Assembly: GCA_001724265.1 (NCBI GenBank)
Contig: MEDY01000011.1
Span: 1 to 64,000, forward strand
DNA length: 64,000 nt
Reading direction: 5' to 3'
From: Rhizaria sp. SCN 62-66
Taxonomy: Eukaryota; Rhizaria, unplaced
Shown piece after piece: positions 10,701 to 20,637 of this stretch. How positions within the stretch are numbered: position 1 is the first letter of the stretch; each line of letters starts with the position of its first letter. A program made the position numbers and the translations under genes. The notes under the pieces are model-generated. The model did no database searches. It was given only the letters and a program-made list of their open reading frames with translations, and was not told the DNA's origin.

Positions 10701-13700
10701 GGCCTGGCGCGCGCGCAGCGCGGCCTCGAGCTTGGCGCGCTGAGCGGCCTCCTCGGCCTCCATCTGGCGCTTCAGCTCGGCCTTCTCGCGCTCGAACTGC
10801 TCCATCAGGCGCCGACCCTCGTCCGCCGTCGTGGCCTGCGCGTTGAGGTTCACCATCTGCTGCTCCTCGAGCTGCGCCAGCGCGGCTTCGCGCTTGGCGC
10901 GCGCCTCGTCCTCAAACGCGGCCATCTGGCCCGCGGCCTCGCGGTCGATCTCGGCGTCGAGACGGCGCTTAGCCTCGTCCTGGTCGCGCTGCAGCTCCGC
11001 GCGCTTGCGTGCCGCGTGCTCCTCCAGGAAGCGCTTCTTCTCGGCGCGCATCTCCTCGTCGTCGCCGAGCCCCATGTCGTCGTCGTCGTCGCCGAAGCCA
11101 CCACCGCCGCCGCCACCGGAGCCGGCGGTGGGGGAACTGAGGCCGACCTGGGAGATCTGCTGCGCGAGCGCAGCGACGTCAATGCCGGCGACGATCTTGT
11201 TCTCCTCGTCCTCCTTCTTCTTGATGCGGGTGACGACCTCGGCGTAGTCCTTCTCCTTCTCGTCGAAATCGCCCTTCTGGCGCAGCTTGAGCGCGTCAAG
11301 CTCGCGCTTGCGCTTCTGCTTCCACTGCTGGTGCTTGTCGCGCAGCGACTGCTGGTACTTGTTGGCCTCGGCCTTCTTGGCGTCCTCGAGCTTCTTGAGC
11401 TTGAGGATGTGCTCAGAGATGCTTGCGTGCTCCTCCTCAGATCCGGCGACCATGCCGCGGCGCTTGATCTCGAGTTCCTCCTCGAGGCGGCGCTTCTCGG
11501 TCTCGAACAGTGCGGCGTCCTCGGCGGCCTTGAGCGCCTGCGCCTCGATCTCGCGCGCCATCTCGCGCTGCTGTTCCTCGGCGAGGCGCGAGAGCAGGAG
11601 CTGCTTCTCGTTCTCGTGCTCCTCCAGCATCAGCTTGAACATCTCCGTCGCCTTCTCCAGCACAGCCCTGTCCTCAGTGTCGTGCACGTCCATGCCGAGC
11701 ATCTCCTGCGCCTGGTCCAGCGCCTGGCCCTTCTGCTCCGCGAGCATCTTCTCCATCAGCTCCTGCTTGCGCATGAAGGCGCCGTACAGGTTCTTGATGT
11801 CGTCAGCCGAGATGGTCGAGTCGTTGACCTTAGAGAGCAGCGCGTCGATGTCATCGTCGAACTCGCCGCGGGGGCCCGAAGCGCCGCCGCGGAGCGCGTC
11901 GTCCTCGTCGTCGTTAACGAGCATGTCGTGCAGCGGGTCGACCATGACGTCCTCGTCCAGCCCGCCCGCGCGGTCCTCGCGCGCGAGACCGACGCCGCCG
12001 AACTCGACGTCGTGCGGCATGATGGCCGCGCCGGCCTGGCAGAGGAAGAGGCGCAGCGCCTTCTCGAGCTCGGGCGGAACGCCGACGAACACGGCCTGCT
12101 TCTGCTTGGTCGTGGCGGCGGCGATGAGCTTGCGGACCGCGAGCAGCGCCTGCTCGCCGTCGCGGCGGGACATCTCGCGCGCCTCGCGGAGGTCCACGAG
12201 GATCTGCTCGACGACCTCGCCCGAGACGTCGTCGTCGGGGTTGGTGACCTCGCCGACGAGCGCGAGCAGGATGTTCTCGCAGTACTCGTCGATCTGGAGC
12301 TTGAAGTTAGTCTTGACGTTGTCGACGACGGCGTGGTTGCGCTGCTTGCGCAGATCGCTGGCGCGAGCGGCGAACTTGGAGTCGAGCAGCTGGATGTTGT
12401 TGAGGTTGGGCTCGAGCACAGTCTCGCGGAAGTTAATAATGCGCGTGAGCAAGTCACCCTCGAGGTCGCTGATACGCTCCTCGCGCTGGTTCATCATCGT
12501 CACGAGCTCCTCGCCAATCACACCGGCGTTACGCGCGAGCAGCTTGCGGCGCGCGTCCTCCTTGTTGGACTGCATGAGCATCTCGTTGATGCGCGACACG
12601 ACTTCGTTACCGACGATGGCGACCTTGTCGTTGACCTTGGGCAGCGGCGTGTTGGGGCCCAGTTGGATGTCCGAGGCGATCTGCGTCTGCAGCTCGGTCA
12701 CGAGCTCCTGCATCAGGTTCACGATCTTCTTCTCCAACGATGCCTGCGAGTGGTCGTACGCCTGACGCGAGGTCGTCTCGGCCATGAGCAGGTTCTTGGC
12801 GGCACGGAGGAAACCGCTGTTCTCGGTGATCTTGACGGCGAGCAGGGCCTTGATCTGCTCCGTCTCGGCAGCGATACGGTCGCACTCGTCAGTGAAAGAC
12901 GCGATCTGGGCCTGGAAGTTGGACTCGGTCATCTCGGCGTACTTGGTGAGGTCGGACTCAATCTTGCGGAAGTTCTGGCGCACAATCGAGTCGTCGGGCA
13001 TCTCGTTGAGTGCGCGCACGCGGCGGGCCTCGTACTGCGAGAGCTTGGCGAAGATGGCGATCAGGATCGACACACCGACGAAGGCAAGGATGAGGATGTA
13101 GACGATCCAGAGGTCGGGCGTGACGACGACGGACGCGCGCTGCGAGATGCCGAGCGACACGAGCGTGGACGTGGCCGTCGATGACGGGTCGAGCACGGGG
13201 CACGTGACGCCGTAGGGCATCACTGTGAGGACTGTGAGCGCATCGAAGTCATTGTTGCGCGCGAAGACGTACGTGCCTGCCGTGTTGAACGAGTAGCCGA
13301 AGGTCCGCATCGTGGGGTCCGCGGCCAGCATCGTGGGCAGGTTCGTGAAAGCCGAGGCGTCAAACGTAGGGTTGGTATTGATGGCGTTGGCGACGATGTA
13401 CACTGGGTAGTCGAGCGTCGAGTTGAGCTGCCAGATGGCGCCGCCGCCCAGGGGCAGGCAGGCCGTGGCCGAGTAGTAGCCGGCGTCGTACGAGTCAAGT
13501 GTGTCCCACTGCACGAGCGCCTGCACCGACACGCCGGCCAGCGCGGACGCCGTGCTCGACAGCAGACTGACGGGGGCTGACGCCAGCAGCGCCGAGAAGG
13601 CGCCGTCCACGCCCAGTGTCTTGGCCGCGGAGCGCATGGAGGCGCTGACGCGCGCAAACAGGGGCTTACTGCGAGCCGCTGAGAGCTCCACAGAGCCGTC

Positions 13701-16089
13701 CGCGCCCATCACAACGCTGTCTTCGTCCTCGTCATCCTCATCGCTGCTGTCGGAGCTAGCCGAGGTAACGGAGACGGAGACGATGCGCGACGAGCGCGGG
13801 TCAAGCCCCAGCGCATCAGCAGACATTGTCGCGAAGCCCCCGGAGGTCTGGTTCAGCAGGGCCTCGAGTGCGACGCCGCGGGGGCCCGTAGCGCGCGGCA
13901 GGGCGTCAGCGGTGGCCGTGGCGCCCGTGGCGGCGGCGAGCCAGCGCGGCACGCCCATGACGGCCTTGTGGCCGCGCGGGGTGGACTCGAACAGCACAAC
14001 CTTGCACTCGGTGGCCTCGGCGCATTCGAACTGCGGGCCGTAGAAGCCAGGCAGCTTCGACACCGGCATCGAGACCGGCGCGCGGGCCAGAGGGTCATCG
14101 ATGGTGAGCACGAGCGACTCGCGGGATGAGCCGTCCACAGTCACCTGCGGCAGCAGCGTGCAGTCGCCGTAAGGGCACATCTGGTGGCGGTCGGGCGCCG
14201 CGCACACGCAGATGCCCATCGTGGGGTCGAAACGACCGGCGGCACGCGCGCGCGCCTCAGCCTCCTGCTCAGCGGTCAGCGCGCTGCCGCGGGGCACGTT
14301 GGACGCGGCGCCGCTGCGGACGCGCTTGTTGAGCCCGGCGCCGCCGCCGGTGACGGCGGAAGGGAGCAGGCGGACGTCAACGTGTGCGCAGGCGCTGGCG
14401 CAGACGAAGGCATCGGTGGGGTCGACGCACACGCCCGCGGCGGAGCGCACCTCGCCGTCGGCGCAGGGCTCGACGAGCACAGGCACGCAGTCGGCGGTCG
14501 AGTCGACGTCGTGCGCCGTCACGGCGGCCGCGCCAGAGGCGTCGGAGCTGCGGCGGGAGTCGTATGACACGTAGCCGGGGCGGCAGCGGCACTCGCCGTG
14601 GGCAGACATGTAGAAGCGGCCGGCGCCGACGCAGGCGCAGGAGGCGCCGCCGGGGGCCGCGACGGCCGAGGCGCCGCAGGGAGTGCAGTGCGCGGCGCCG
14701 GGGCGGGCCGCGATGGCGCGGTCGCCGCAAGGCGCGCAGGCCGCGGCGGAGATGGCGCCAGGGACGGGGTTGGCCGAGCCGGCGGGGCACGCAAGCGGCT
14801 TCTCAGCGCCCGCGGGGCAGTAGTGGCCGGTGGGGCAGAGCATGCCGTTGTGGAGCGCGGGAATCGTGGGGCGCGCCTGCGTGGTGGCGCCCGCGCACAC
14901 GTGGCCGGCGGCGCAGGGCAGGCAGGTCAGGCGGGCGGAGTCGGCGCCGTAGGTGCCCGCGGGGCAGGGCGCGCAGGCGTCGTGGAGCGTGGAGCGGAGC
15001 AGCAGCGCGTCGACGCGGTCCAGCGGGAGCGCGCCCGAGGCCAGGAAGGCGTCGCGCGTGCCGGCCGGGCAGAGCAGCGGCGCCGCGGCACCAGCAGGGC
15101 AGAAGGAGCCCGGCTTACACGGGGAGCACTCGAAGGCGCCAGTGGTCGCAAAGGAACCCGCGGGGCAGGGCACGGGCGTGGCCGTAGCCAGGAGCGGGCA
15201 ATGCGCGCCGGCGGGGCAGGCTGAGCACACGGCGGCGCCCGCGGTCGCGAAGAAAGCGGGCGAGCACGCGACGGGAGCGGCGGCGGCGTCGGGGCAAGCG
15301 TGACCGGCGGGGCAGGGCACGCAGATGGCCGTGCCGGCGGGCGCGGTGGTGCCGGAGGGACAGGGCTGCGGGACCGAGGACGCGGCGGCGCCGGCGGCGA
15401 TGTCCTCGGCGGCGGCGCAGGCGAAGCCGGCGGGGCAGGTGCGGCAGAGCGCGGAGCCCGCTGGGGAGTAGGTGCCGGTGGGGCAGGCCACAGGCAGCGC
15501 GTCGGGCGCCGGGCAGGAGAAGCCGTCGGGGCAGGAGAGGCACTTGGAGGAGCCCAGGGGCGCGTAGGTGTTGGCGGGGCAGAGCGCGGGCGCAGCGTCA
15601 GCGTCGTGGCAGGCGTAGCCAGCGGGGCAAGACGTGCACGAGACGGAGCCTGCGGCGGCGGCGTAGGAGCCGGTGGGGCAGGCGACGCAGGCGTCGGCGG
15701 AGGAAGCGCTCGGGTTAGCGTTCATCGTGCCCGCAGGACATGCAAAGGCGGCCTGGCAACCGCCCTCGCAGCTGCAGAAAGAAAGAAAAGGGTGTGCAGT
15801 GGGACGATGAAGGGAGAGGAGAGGATGAGTTTGAGGTCACAGGGGTTATGCGGAGAGTAGTTGCATGCAAGTGAAGAAAAAGTGGCGGGATAGAGTAGAA
15901 TATGCAATGTCAAAAAAAGAAAACGTACAAGTGTCCTGCAGGGCAGGCGATGCAGCTCTCCTTTGAAGCGAAGGAACCGGGGGAGCACTGCAGCTGGCAC
16001 TGCTGTGCTTCGACGGCCCCAAAAAGGAGCGCGAAGAGGACACACGCCAACGCAAGCATGTGCCGGGGATGCCAAACGATTTTCTGCAT
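7776..16089 (-). CDS. Giant type I membrane protein: Cys-rich GCC2/GCC3-like repeats, TM, long coiled coil, zincin-like C-terminal region
   Basis: Two exons: 16089-15929 and 15771-7776, with a 157-bp intron (donor GTACGT, acceptor TCTGCAG) that joins in frame; 2718 residues. Residues 11-29 form a hydrophobic signal peptide ending GAVEA. Residues 30-450 are tandem cysteine-rich units of the CPAG..C..C type (ephrin-receptor-like GCC2/GCC3 family). The rest of the ectodomain includes an acidic SSDEDDEDED stretch. A single TM lies at about 941-962 (WIVYILILAFVGVSILIAIF). The cytoplasmic part is mostly charged coiled coil, densest at about 1380-2130. A folded C-terminal region follows with HTIAH at 2363-2367, resembling a zincin HExxH in which the Glu is Thr. 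It is probably a surface receptor or scaffold; I do not recognise an ortholog. A TTTGTTTCCTAG just before the ATG may end a 5'-UTR intron. Stop is TAA. Confidence 0.8.
15772..15928 (-). other. Intron of the giant Cys-rich gene
   Basis: Read on the minus strand it starts GTACGTTTTC and ends in a pyrimidine tract plus TTTCTGCAG. Splicing joins ...GPAGHF to CEGGCQ in frame and links the signal-peptide exon to the Cys-rich repeats. Removing it is the only way to give the big ORF a signal peptide. Confidence 0.85.
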
Positions 16090-16773
16090 CCTAGGAAACA
16101 AAAGAGGTGTGTGAAAATTCGGGTAGACGGTCAGCAGGGGGCTCAGAGAGGTGCAAATAAGATCTGCCCCGTTCGAACGGTTGGGCCGATTGGGAGTTTT
16201 AGAGTAACGAGTGCGATTGAAAGTCAAGCCCGCAATGTCGCCCAACAAAGTAAAACAAAAGATATATCAGACCGCAAATCACCCATAAACGCTATAACTG
16301 TTTAAATCAATGACCTTAACGCCCACTGTGCTCGCTTTTGTCGCCTCTGTCGCTCGCTCGTTACTGTCTCCACTGCTCGACTGACCGACTGACCGAACGA
16401 AGTCAAGCCGGGTTCGCAAAAAATCCCGCGAGGCCTCAGCACGTCGGTTTCTCTTTTTGGTCGGATAAAAAATGTTATGTGTGACTTGTACACACCGTTG
16501 ATGAACGTAATATGTATATTGCAGGAAGTGCACGTACTAACTTGTTTGATATGTTTTACATCTGTTTCGCAAAAACCTTGTTATAGACCACGGTCCTTGT
16601 GCGAAGAGAGCTTCTCTCCTGAGGTGAAACCCGACCGAGCTGCAAGACCCCTCCCCGACCCCGCCGGCCTGACCACCAAGACGGTCCCGGCTCGTTTCCT
16701 TGCCACACCCCACAGCAAGGCGTGTTGATTTAAGCTGTTTGTGGCGCTGTAAACCCGTCAAAAAGTGCTCGAT
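16090..16773. other. Divergent intergenic region
   Basis: AT-rich to mixed spacer between the starts of the giant Cys-rich gene (minus) and the TPR gene (plus). It should hold both promoters and possibly a 5'-UTR intron of the minus gene. No RNA gene or repeat seen. Confidence 0.55.
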
Positions 16774-19700
16774 ATGTCACACAACTACAACCAACAGCAG
16801 CATCACCACCATTCGTCGGGCTTCGCTCCTGCCGAGACGTCTGCCTCCGCCTCTGTCCCGCCGCTGCTGCCGTCATCTGCACCCTTTGCGCTGCCCGATG
16901 ACCGCACGTACGACATCGTTGCCGCGGCGAACATGCACACGCACGCCTACGCGTCCCCGCGTGGCGCAGTGTCCAAGTCCGCGCGCGTCTCCGGCGCCGC
17001 CCCCACCCAGCCCCCCATCGTCGGCTCCTCCAAGCTCCGCGGCGCGTACATCAACGACCACATTGCCGAGGCCGTCGCGCGGCCCAAGCCGGCGATTCCG
17101 TGGGCGACGCTGAGCAACCCGCAGCTGTCTTTCCTCACCGACGGCGTCGTCGAGCGCCACGTCGAGGAAACCTTCTCCAACATCTTCTCTGAGACGCCTG
17201 CGTACAAGACGGTGCTCGAGACGCCGCTGTACAAGCCCCCGCTCGTGGCCCCGCCGCGCCACGCCCCCGCGTCGGCCGCCGCGGCCGCGCGTCTCCCCGC
17301 AGCGGTCTCCTCGGCCGCAGCGGCCTCCGCAGTGACTGGCGCCGCGCTCGCTGGCTCGGCCGCTCGCGCCCCGTCGTCGATGGCCATCTCCACCGCGCCC
17401 TACCGCGGCTACACGGGACCCGACCGCGCTGGCGGTGGCGGGCTTGCGCGGCTCAACAAGGGCCGCATCGGGCCCAACGCCCTCTCGCGCGCCCCCGGCC
17501 TCGGCTCTGCCTCTGCTGACAGCGCCAGCTCGACAGCGCAGATGCCGCCGACGCTGGCGCTGACCTGCGCGCTCGAGCACTCGCTCGCGCTCTCGCCTCT
17601 GCAGCGCGGGCTCACCGCGCGCATCCGCGACGCCTCGGGCCTTAACAGCGCAGCCCTCGCAGCCTCCTCCTCCTCCGCCGGCGCTGCCGCCGCCGCCTCC
17701 GCCGCTGCCGTCGCGCAGGGCCCGATCACGTCGCGCTCGATGCGCATCCACTCCGCGGCCGCTGCGCAGTCTCTGGCCGCCGTCGCCGCGTACGCCGCCG
17801 CGCCGCCCTCGGCCTCCGGGTCCAACTCGCGTTCCGCTGCCGCCGCCGCGACCGCTGCGGCGGCGCTCGAGGGCATGCCGCCGCCCGCAGCAGTCGCCGC
17901 GGCCGCCTCCGCCGCGGCCGCGTCGCGCGCGCGCGTGGCGCTGGGGCTGACGATGCCGCCGCCGCCCACACCCGCGGCGGCCGCGCACTCCCGCGCCGCT
18001 GCCGCGCGCTCCCGGTCGTCATCCCCCGTGCGCTCGCTCGCGGGCACCGCGGCCGGCACCGCGTTCGCGCCGTACAACCACTTCCCGTCCGCCGCGACGA
18101 CCGCGGCCGCGGCCAACGGCGCGAGAGGTGCCGTTAGCACCGGCGGCGGCGACCCCAGCGCGACGCTGCGGCCGTTCGCGACGGCGGCCGAGGTCGCCCG
18201 CGCGCGCGCGCCCGCGCCGCCGCCGTTCGGGCCCGAGGCGCGCGCCGCTGAAGACGCCGCCGCCGCGGCCTACGCGGCGCAGCGCGCGGCCACGGCCAGC
18301 AGCAGCATGAGCGCGCGCCTGACGGCCTCGGCGCCGCCGCTCGCCCTCGCGCTCGCGCGCTCCGGCCCCGGGCACAACGCGCACAACAGCCTCGGCGACA
18401 GCTCCGCGCGCTCCGACCCCGACTGGAGCAGGCATGACGGCAGCGGCAACTTCCGCGAGACGCGCCTGACGGTCCCGCAGCTGCAGTTGCCCACGGCCCC
18501 CGCGGCGCGCGCGCTGACGTCGCGCTCTCTGAGCACGCGCGCGCTGCGCACGCAGCCGGGCTCGCTGTCGGGCCGCGCCAGCGACGTCAAGCGCGTCGAC
18601 GAGCTGCACCGCCGCCAGCTGCTGCCTGTGCTCGGCGTATGTCTGCGCCTCCCGCCCCCGCCCGTGCTGCACGCGCCCCAGCGTCTCGAGGACCCGTCCT
18701 GGGACCCCTCGGCGGCGCTGCCGGCGTCGCTGCGCGCGCTCACCGCCCGCCGCGCCGCCGGACTCGCCGCGGCCGGGTCCACTCGCGAAATCGCCGCCGA
18801 GCGGCTGCGCGCGCTGACGCAGGAGCAGCGCGATGCGATTCACACGGTCGAGACTGCGCGCGCCGCAGCCGCGAGCGAGGCCGCGATCGAGAGGGAGATC
18901 GCCGCGCTCAACAGCGCCGCCGTCGCGCGCGCGACCAACGCCGCCGCTGCTGCTGCCTCCGCTGGTAGCGCTGCTGACGGAGCTAGTAGCGCTGGCGAGG
19001 GCTCTCCGCGCGACGCCGCGCACCAGGCGCAGCCCCCATCCGCGGGCTCGGTCGTGGTGTCCGCGGTGCGCGCGCGCGCTGCGGCGCCCGCAGTCGCATT
19101 GACGGCGCCCAACTCGCGCTACCGCGCCCCCGCCAGCGCTGTCGCGGCCGTCGCGGCGGCGCGGCACGGCGCCGGCGACTTGGATGGCGACGCGCGCGAC
19201 GCGCAGACACTGGCCGACGCGCAAGCCTCGTTCCCGGGCCCGCGCGCGCTGACCGCGCGGCCGCGCGCGGACGCGGCGGCGACGCGCGCGGCCGAGGCGC
19301 TGATCGCGCAGACGGTCCCGCGCGACGGCGCCGGCGCTGAGAGAGCGCGCGCGGGCACGGACGCGGCCGCGCTGGCGTCCAAGGGCGCGCGGCGCTCTGC
19401 CGAGCTGTTTGAGGGCCACCGCGCGGCGCTGCTGCGGCTGGTGCGCGACTACGAGCTTCGAGCGCAGGCGTGTGCGCGCGCCGGGCAGACGCGCGCCGAG
19501 GCCAACGCGTACTACTGCATTGGCGTGCTGCACGATAATCTGCGCTGCCCGCGCGAGGCCGCCGAGTGGTACTCCAAGTTCGTCGTCGCGGCGCACGCGG
19601 CCGGGGACAACGCGCTCATGGCGTTGGGCCACAACGCGCTCGGCATCGCGCTCGCCGCTGCCGCTGCGGCGGAGGCTGGCAGCGACGACGCGATGGTGTC

Positions 19701-20229
19701 TGCGGTGGAGGACGCGGTGGCGCAGCACGAGGCGCACTTGGCCGTCGCCGATCTGTACGGCATCTTCGTCGCCAACACCAACATCGGCGTGCTCAGCGGA
19801 CGCCTCGGCCACTTTGCGGCTGCCGCGGCGGCCCACAAGCGCGCGCTTGAGGCCGCCGCGCAGCTGCAGGCGCCGATTCCGCTCATCACGGCCACCGGCA
19901 ACCTCGGCCTCGCAGCCTTTGCCGACGGCGCTTTCGACGCCGCCGCGACGTGTCTCGAGCAGTTCCTCGAGCTCGGCGAGCAGTTCCCCGCACTCGTACT
20001 CGCGCCCGCGCGCGCGACTGCGCTGCTGGCGCTGGGCGAGATGGCCGTGGCGCAGCACGAGTACGGGTACGCGCGGCACCTGCTGCAGAACGCGCTCGAC
20101 GAGGCCGCGCGCGCCGGCGACTGGGCCGCCGTATCCAAGTGCCGTGTCGCGCTCGGCGTCGTCAGCGGCGCTGCAGCGGCGGAGACCGGGCTCAAGGCAC
20201 TCGGCGCTGCGATGGCGCACAACGCGTGA
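16774..20229 (+). CDS. Ala-rich protein with C-terminal TPR repeats
   Basis: A single-exon gene of 1151 residues. The start is the ATG at 16774 (MSHNYNQQQHHHH). The N-terminal 130 residues are the most gene-like part outside the repeats (for example ERHVEETFSNIFSETPAYKTVLETPLYKPP). Residues about 150-870 are low-complexity Ala/Ser/Arg with many alanine runs, probably disordered. Residues about 890-1140 form five or so TPR-like helix pairs, recognisable by ANAYYCIGVLHDNL, ALGHNALGIAL, NTNIGVLSGRLGHF, ATGNLGLAAFADG and ALLALGEMAVAQHEYGYA. It is likely a protein-interaction scaffold. The repeat spacing resembles TTC29-type and LGN-type arrays, but I cannot assign an ortholog. No TM or signal peptide. 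Stop is TGA. A large antisense frame on the other strand is a composition artefact. Confidence 0.75.
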   Translation: MSHNYNQQQHHHHSSGFAPAETSASASVPPLLPSSAPFALPDDRTYDIVAAANMHTHAYASPRGAVSKSARVSGAAPTQPPIVGSSKLRGAYINDHIAEAVARPKPAIPWATLSNPQLSFLTDGVVERHVEETFSNIFSETPAYKTVLETPLYKPPLVAPPRHAPASAAAAARLPAAVSSAAAASAVTGAALAGSAARAPSSMAISTAPYRGYTGPDRAGGGGLARLNKGRIGPNALSRAPGLGSASADSASSTAQMPPTLALTCALEHSLALSPLQRGLTARIRDASGLNSAALAASSSSAGAAAAASAAAVAQGPITSRSMRIHSAAAAQSLAAVAAYAAAPPSASGSNSRSAAAAATAAAALEGMPPPAAVAAAASAAAASRARVALGLTMPPPPTPAAAAHSRAAAARSRSSSPVRSLAGTAAGTAFAPYNHFPSAATTAAAANGARGAVSTGGGDPSATLRPFATAAEVARARAPAPPPFGPEARAAEDAAAAAYAAQRAATASSSMSARLTASAPPLALALARSGPGHNAHNSLGDSSARSDPDWSRHDGSGNFRETRLTVPQLQLPTAPAARALTSRSLSTRALRTQPGSLSGRASDVKRVDELHRRQLLPVLGVCLRLPPPPVLHAPQRLEDPSWDPSAALPASLRALTARRAAGLAAAGSTREIAAERLRALTQEQRDAIHTVETARAAAASEAAIEREIAALNSAAVARATNAAAAAASAGSAADGASSAGEGSPRDAAHQAQPPSAGSVVVSAVRARAAAPAVALTAPNSRYRAPASAVAAVAAARHGAGDLDGDARDAQTLADAQASFPGPRALTARPRADAAATRAAEALIAQTVPRDGAGAERARAGTDAAALASKGARRSAELFEGHRAALLRLVRDYELRAQACARAGQTRAEANAYYCIGVLHDNLRCPREAAEWYSKFVVAAHAAGDNALMALGHNALGIALAAAAAAEAGSDDAMVSAVEDAVAQHEAHLAVADLYGIFVANTNIGVLSGRLGHFAAAAAAHKRALEAAAQLQAPIPLITATGNLGLAAFADGAFDAAATCLEQFLELGEQFPALVLAPARATALLALGEMAVAQHEYGYARHLLQNALDEAARAGDWAAVSKCRVALGVVSGAAAAETGLKALGAAMAHNA

Positions 20230-20637
20230 GTTGTTGGGAATCGAGGTGCGCTTGCTTTGTGATGATCAATGTAGCTGAGTAAAAACTGTATATGATGAGT
20301 TGTTGTTGTTGACTAATGTTACTTAGCTTTTTACCTATGCGACATGCCTACGCGACTGTGATTAATTTGATTACATCTCTGTGTTTCATGTGTTTAATAT
20401 TGCTTTTTGTACTTCACTGTGTTGTGCGTGTCAAGATTTTCGCGAGGCAATTATAATACACGTCTACAAATCTTTTTTTACCGATGAAAATAAATCATTA
20501 AGTAATGTATTGAAAGGGGCATTAGGTTGCGTAGTTTATCTCATAACAACACAGCATGTTGTGCCGCATATTGGCTCATGTGACGTACATGTAAGCATAA
20601 ACAAAAAAATCATAGATAAGAGATGTTAGTAGCCGCT
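20230..20637. other. Convergent AT-rich spacer
   Basis: 3' flanks of the TPR gene and of the golgin gene. Strongly AT-rich, with only short spurious ORFs and no RNA gene that I can see. Confidence 0.6.

Noticed and set aside
9495-13184. 1229-codon plus-strand open frame, Leu/Val-rich
   Set aside because: Antisense of the Glu/Lys/Arg-rich coiled coil of the giant Cys-rich gene; the leucines arise from reading GAG/AAG codons backwards. No domain.
15772-16089. Treating the ORF start at 15725 (MNANPS) as the true start of the giant gene
   Set aside because: The GTACGT/CTGCAG splice restores a signal peptide and further Cys-rich units in frame.
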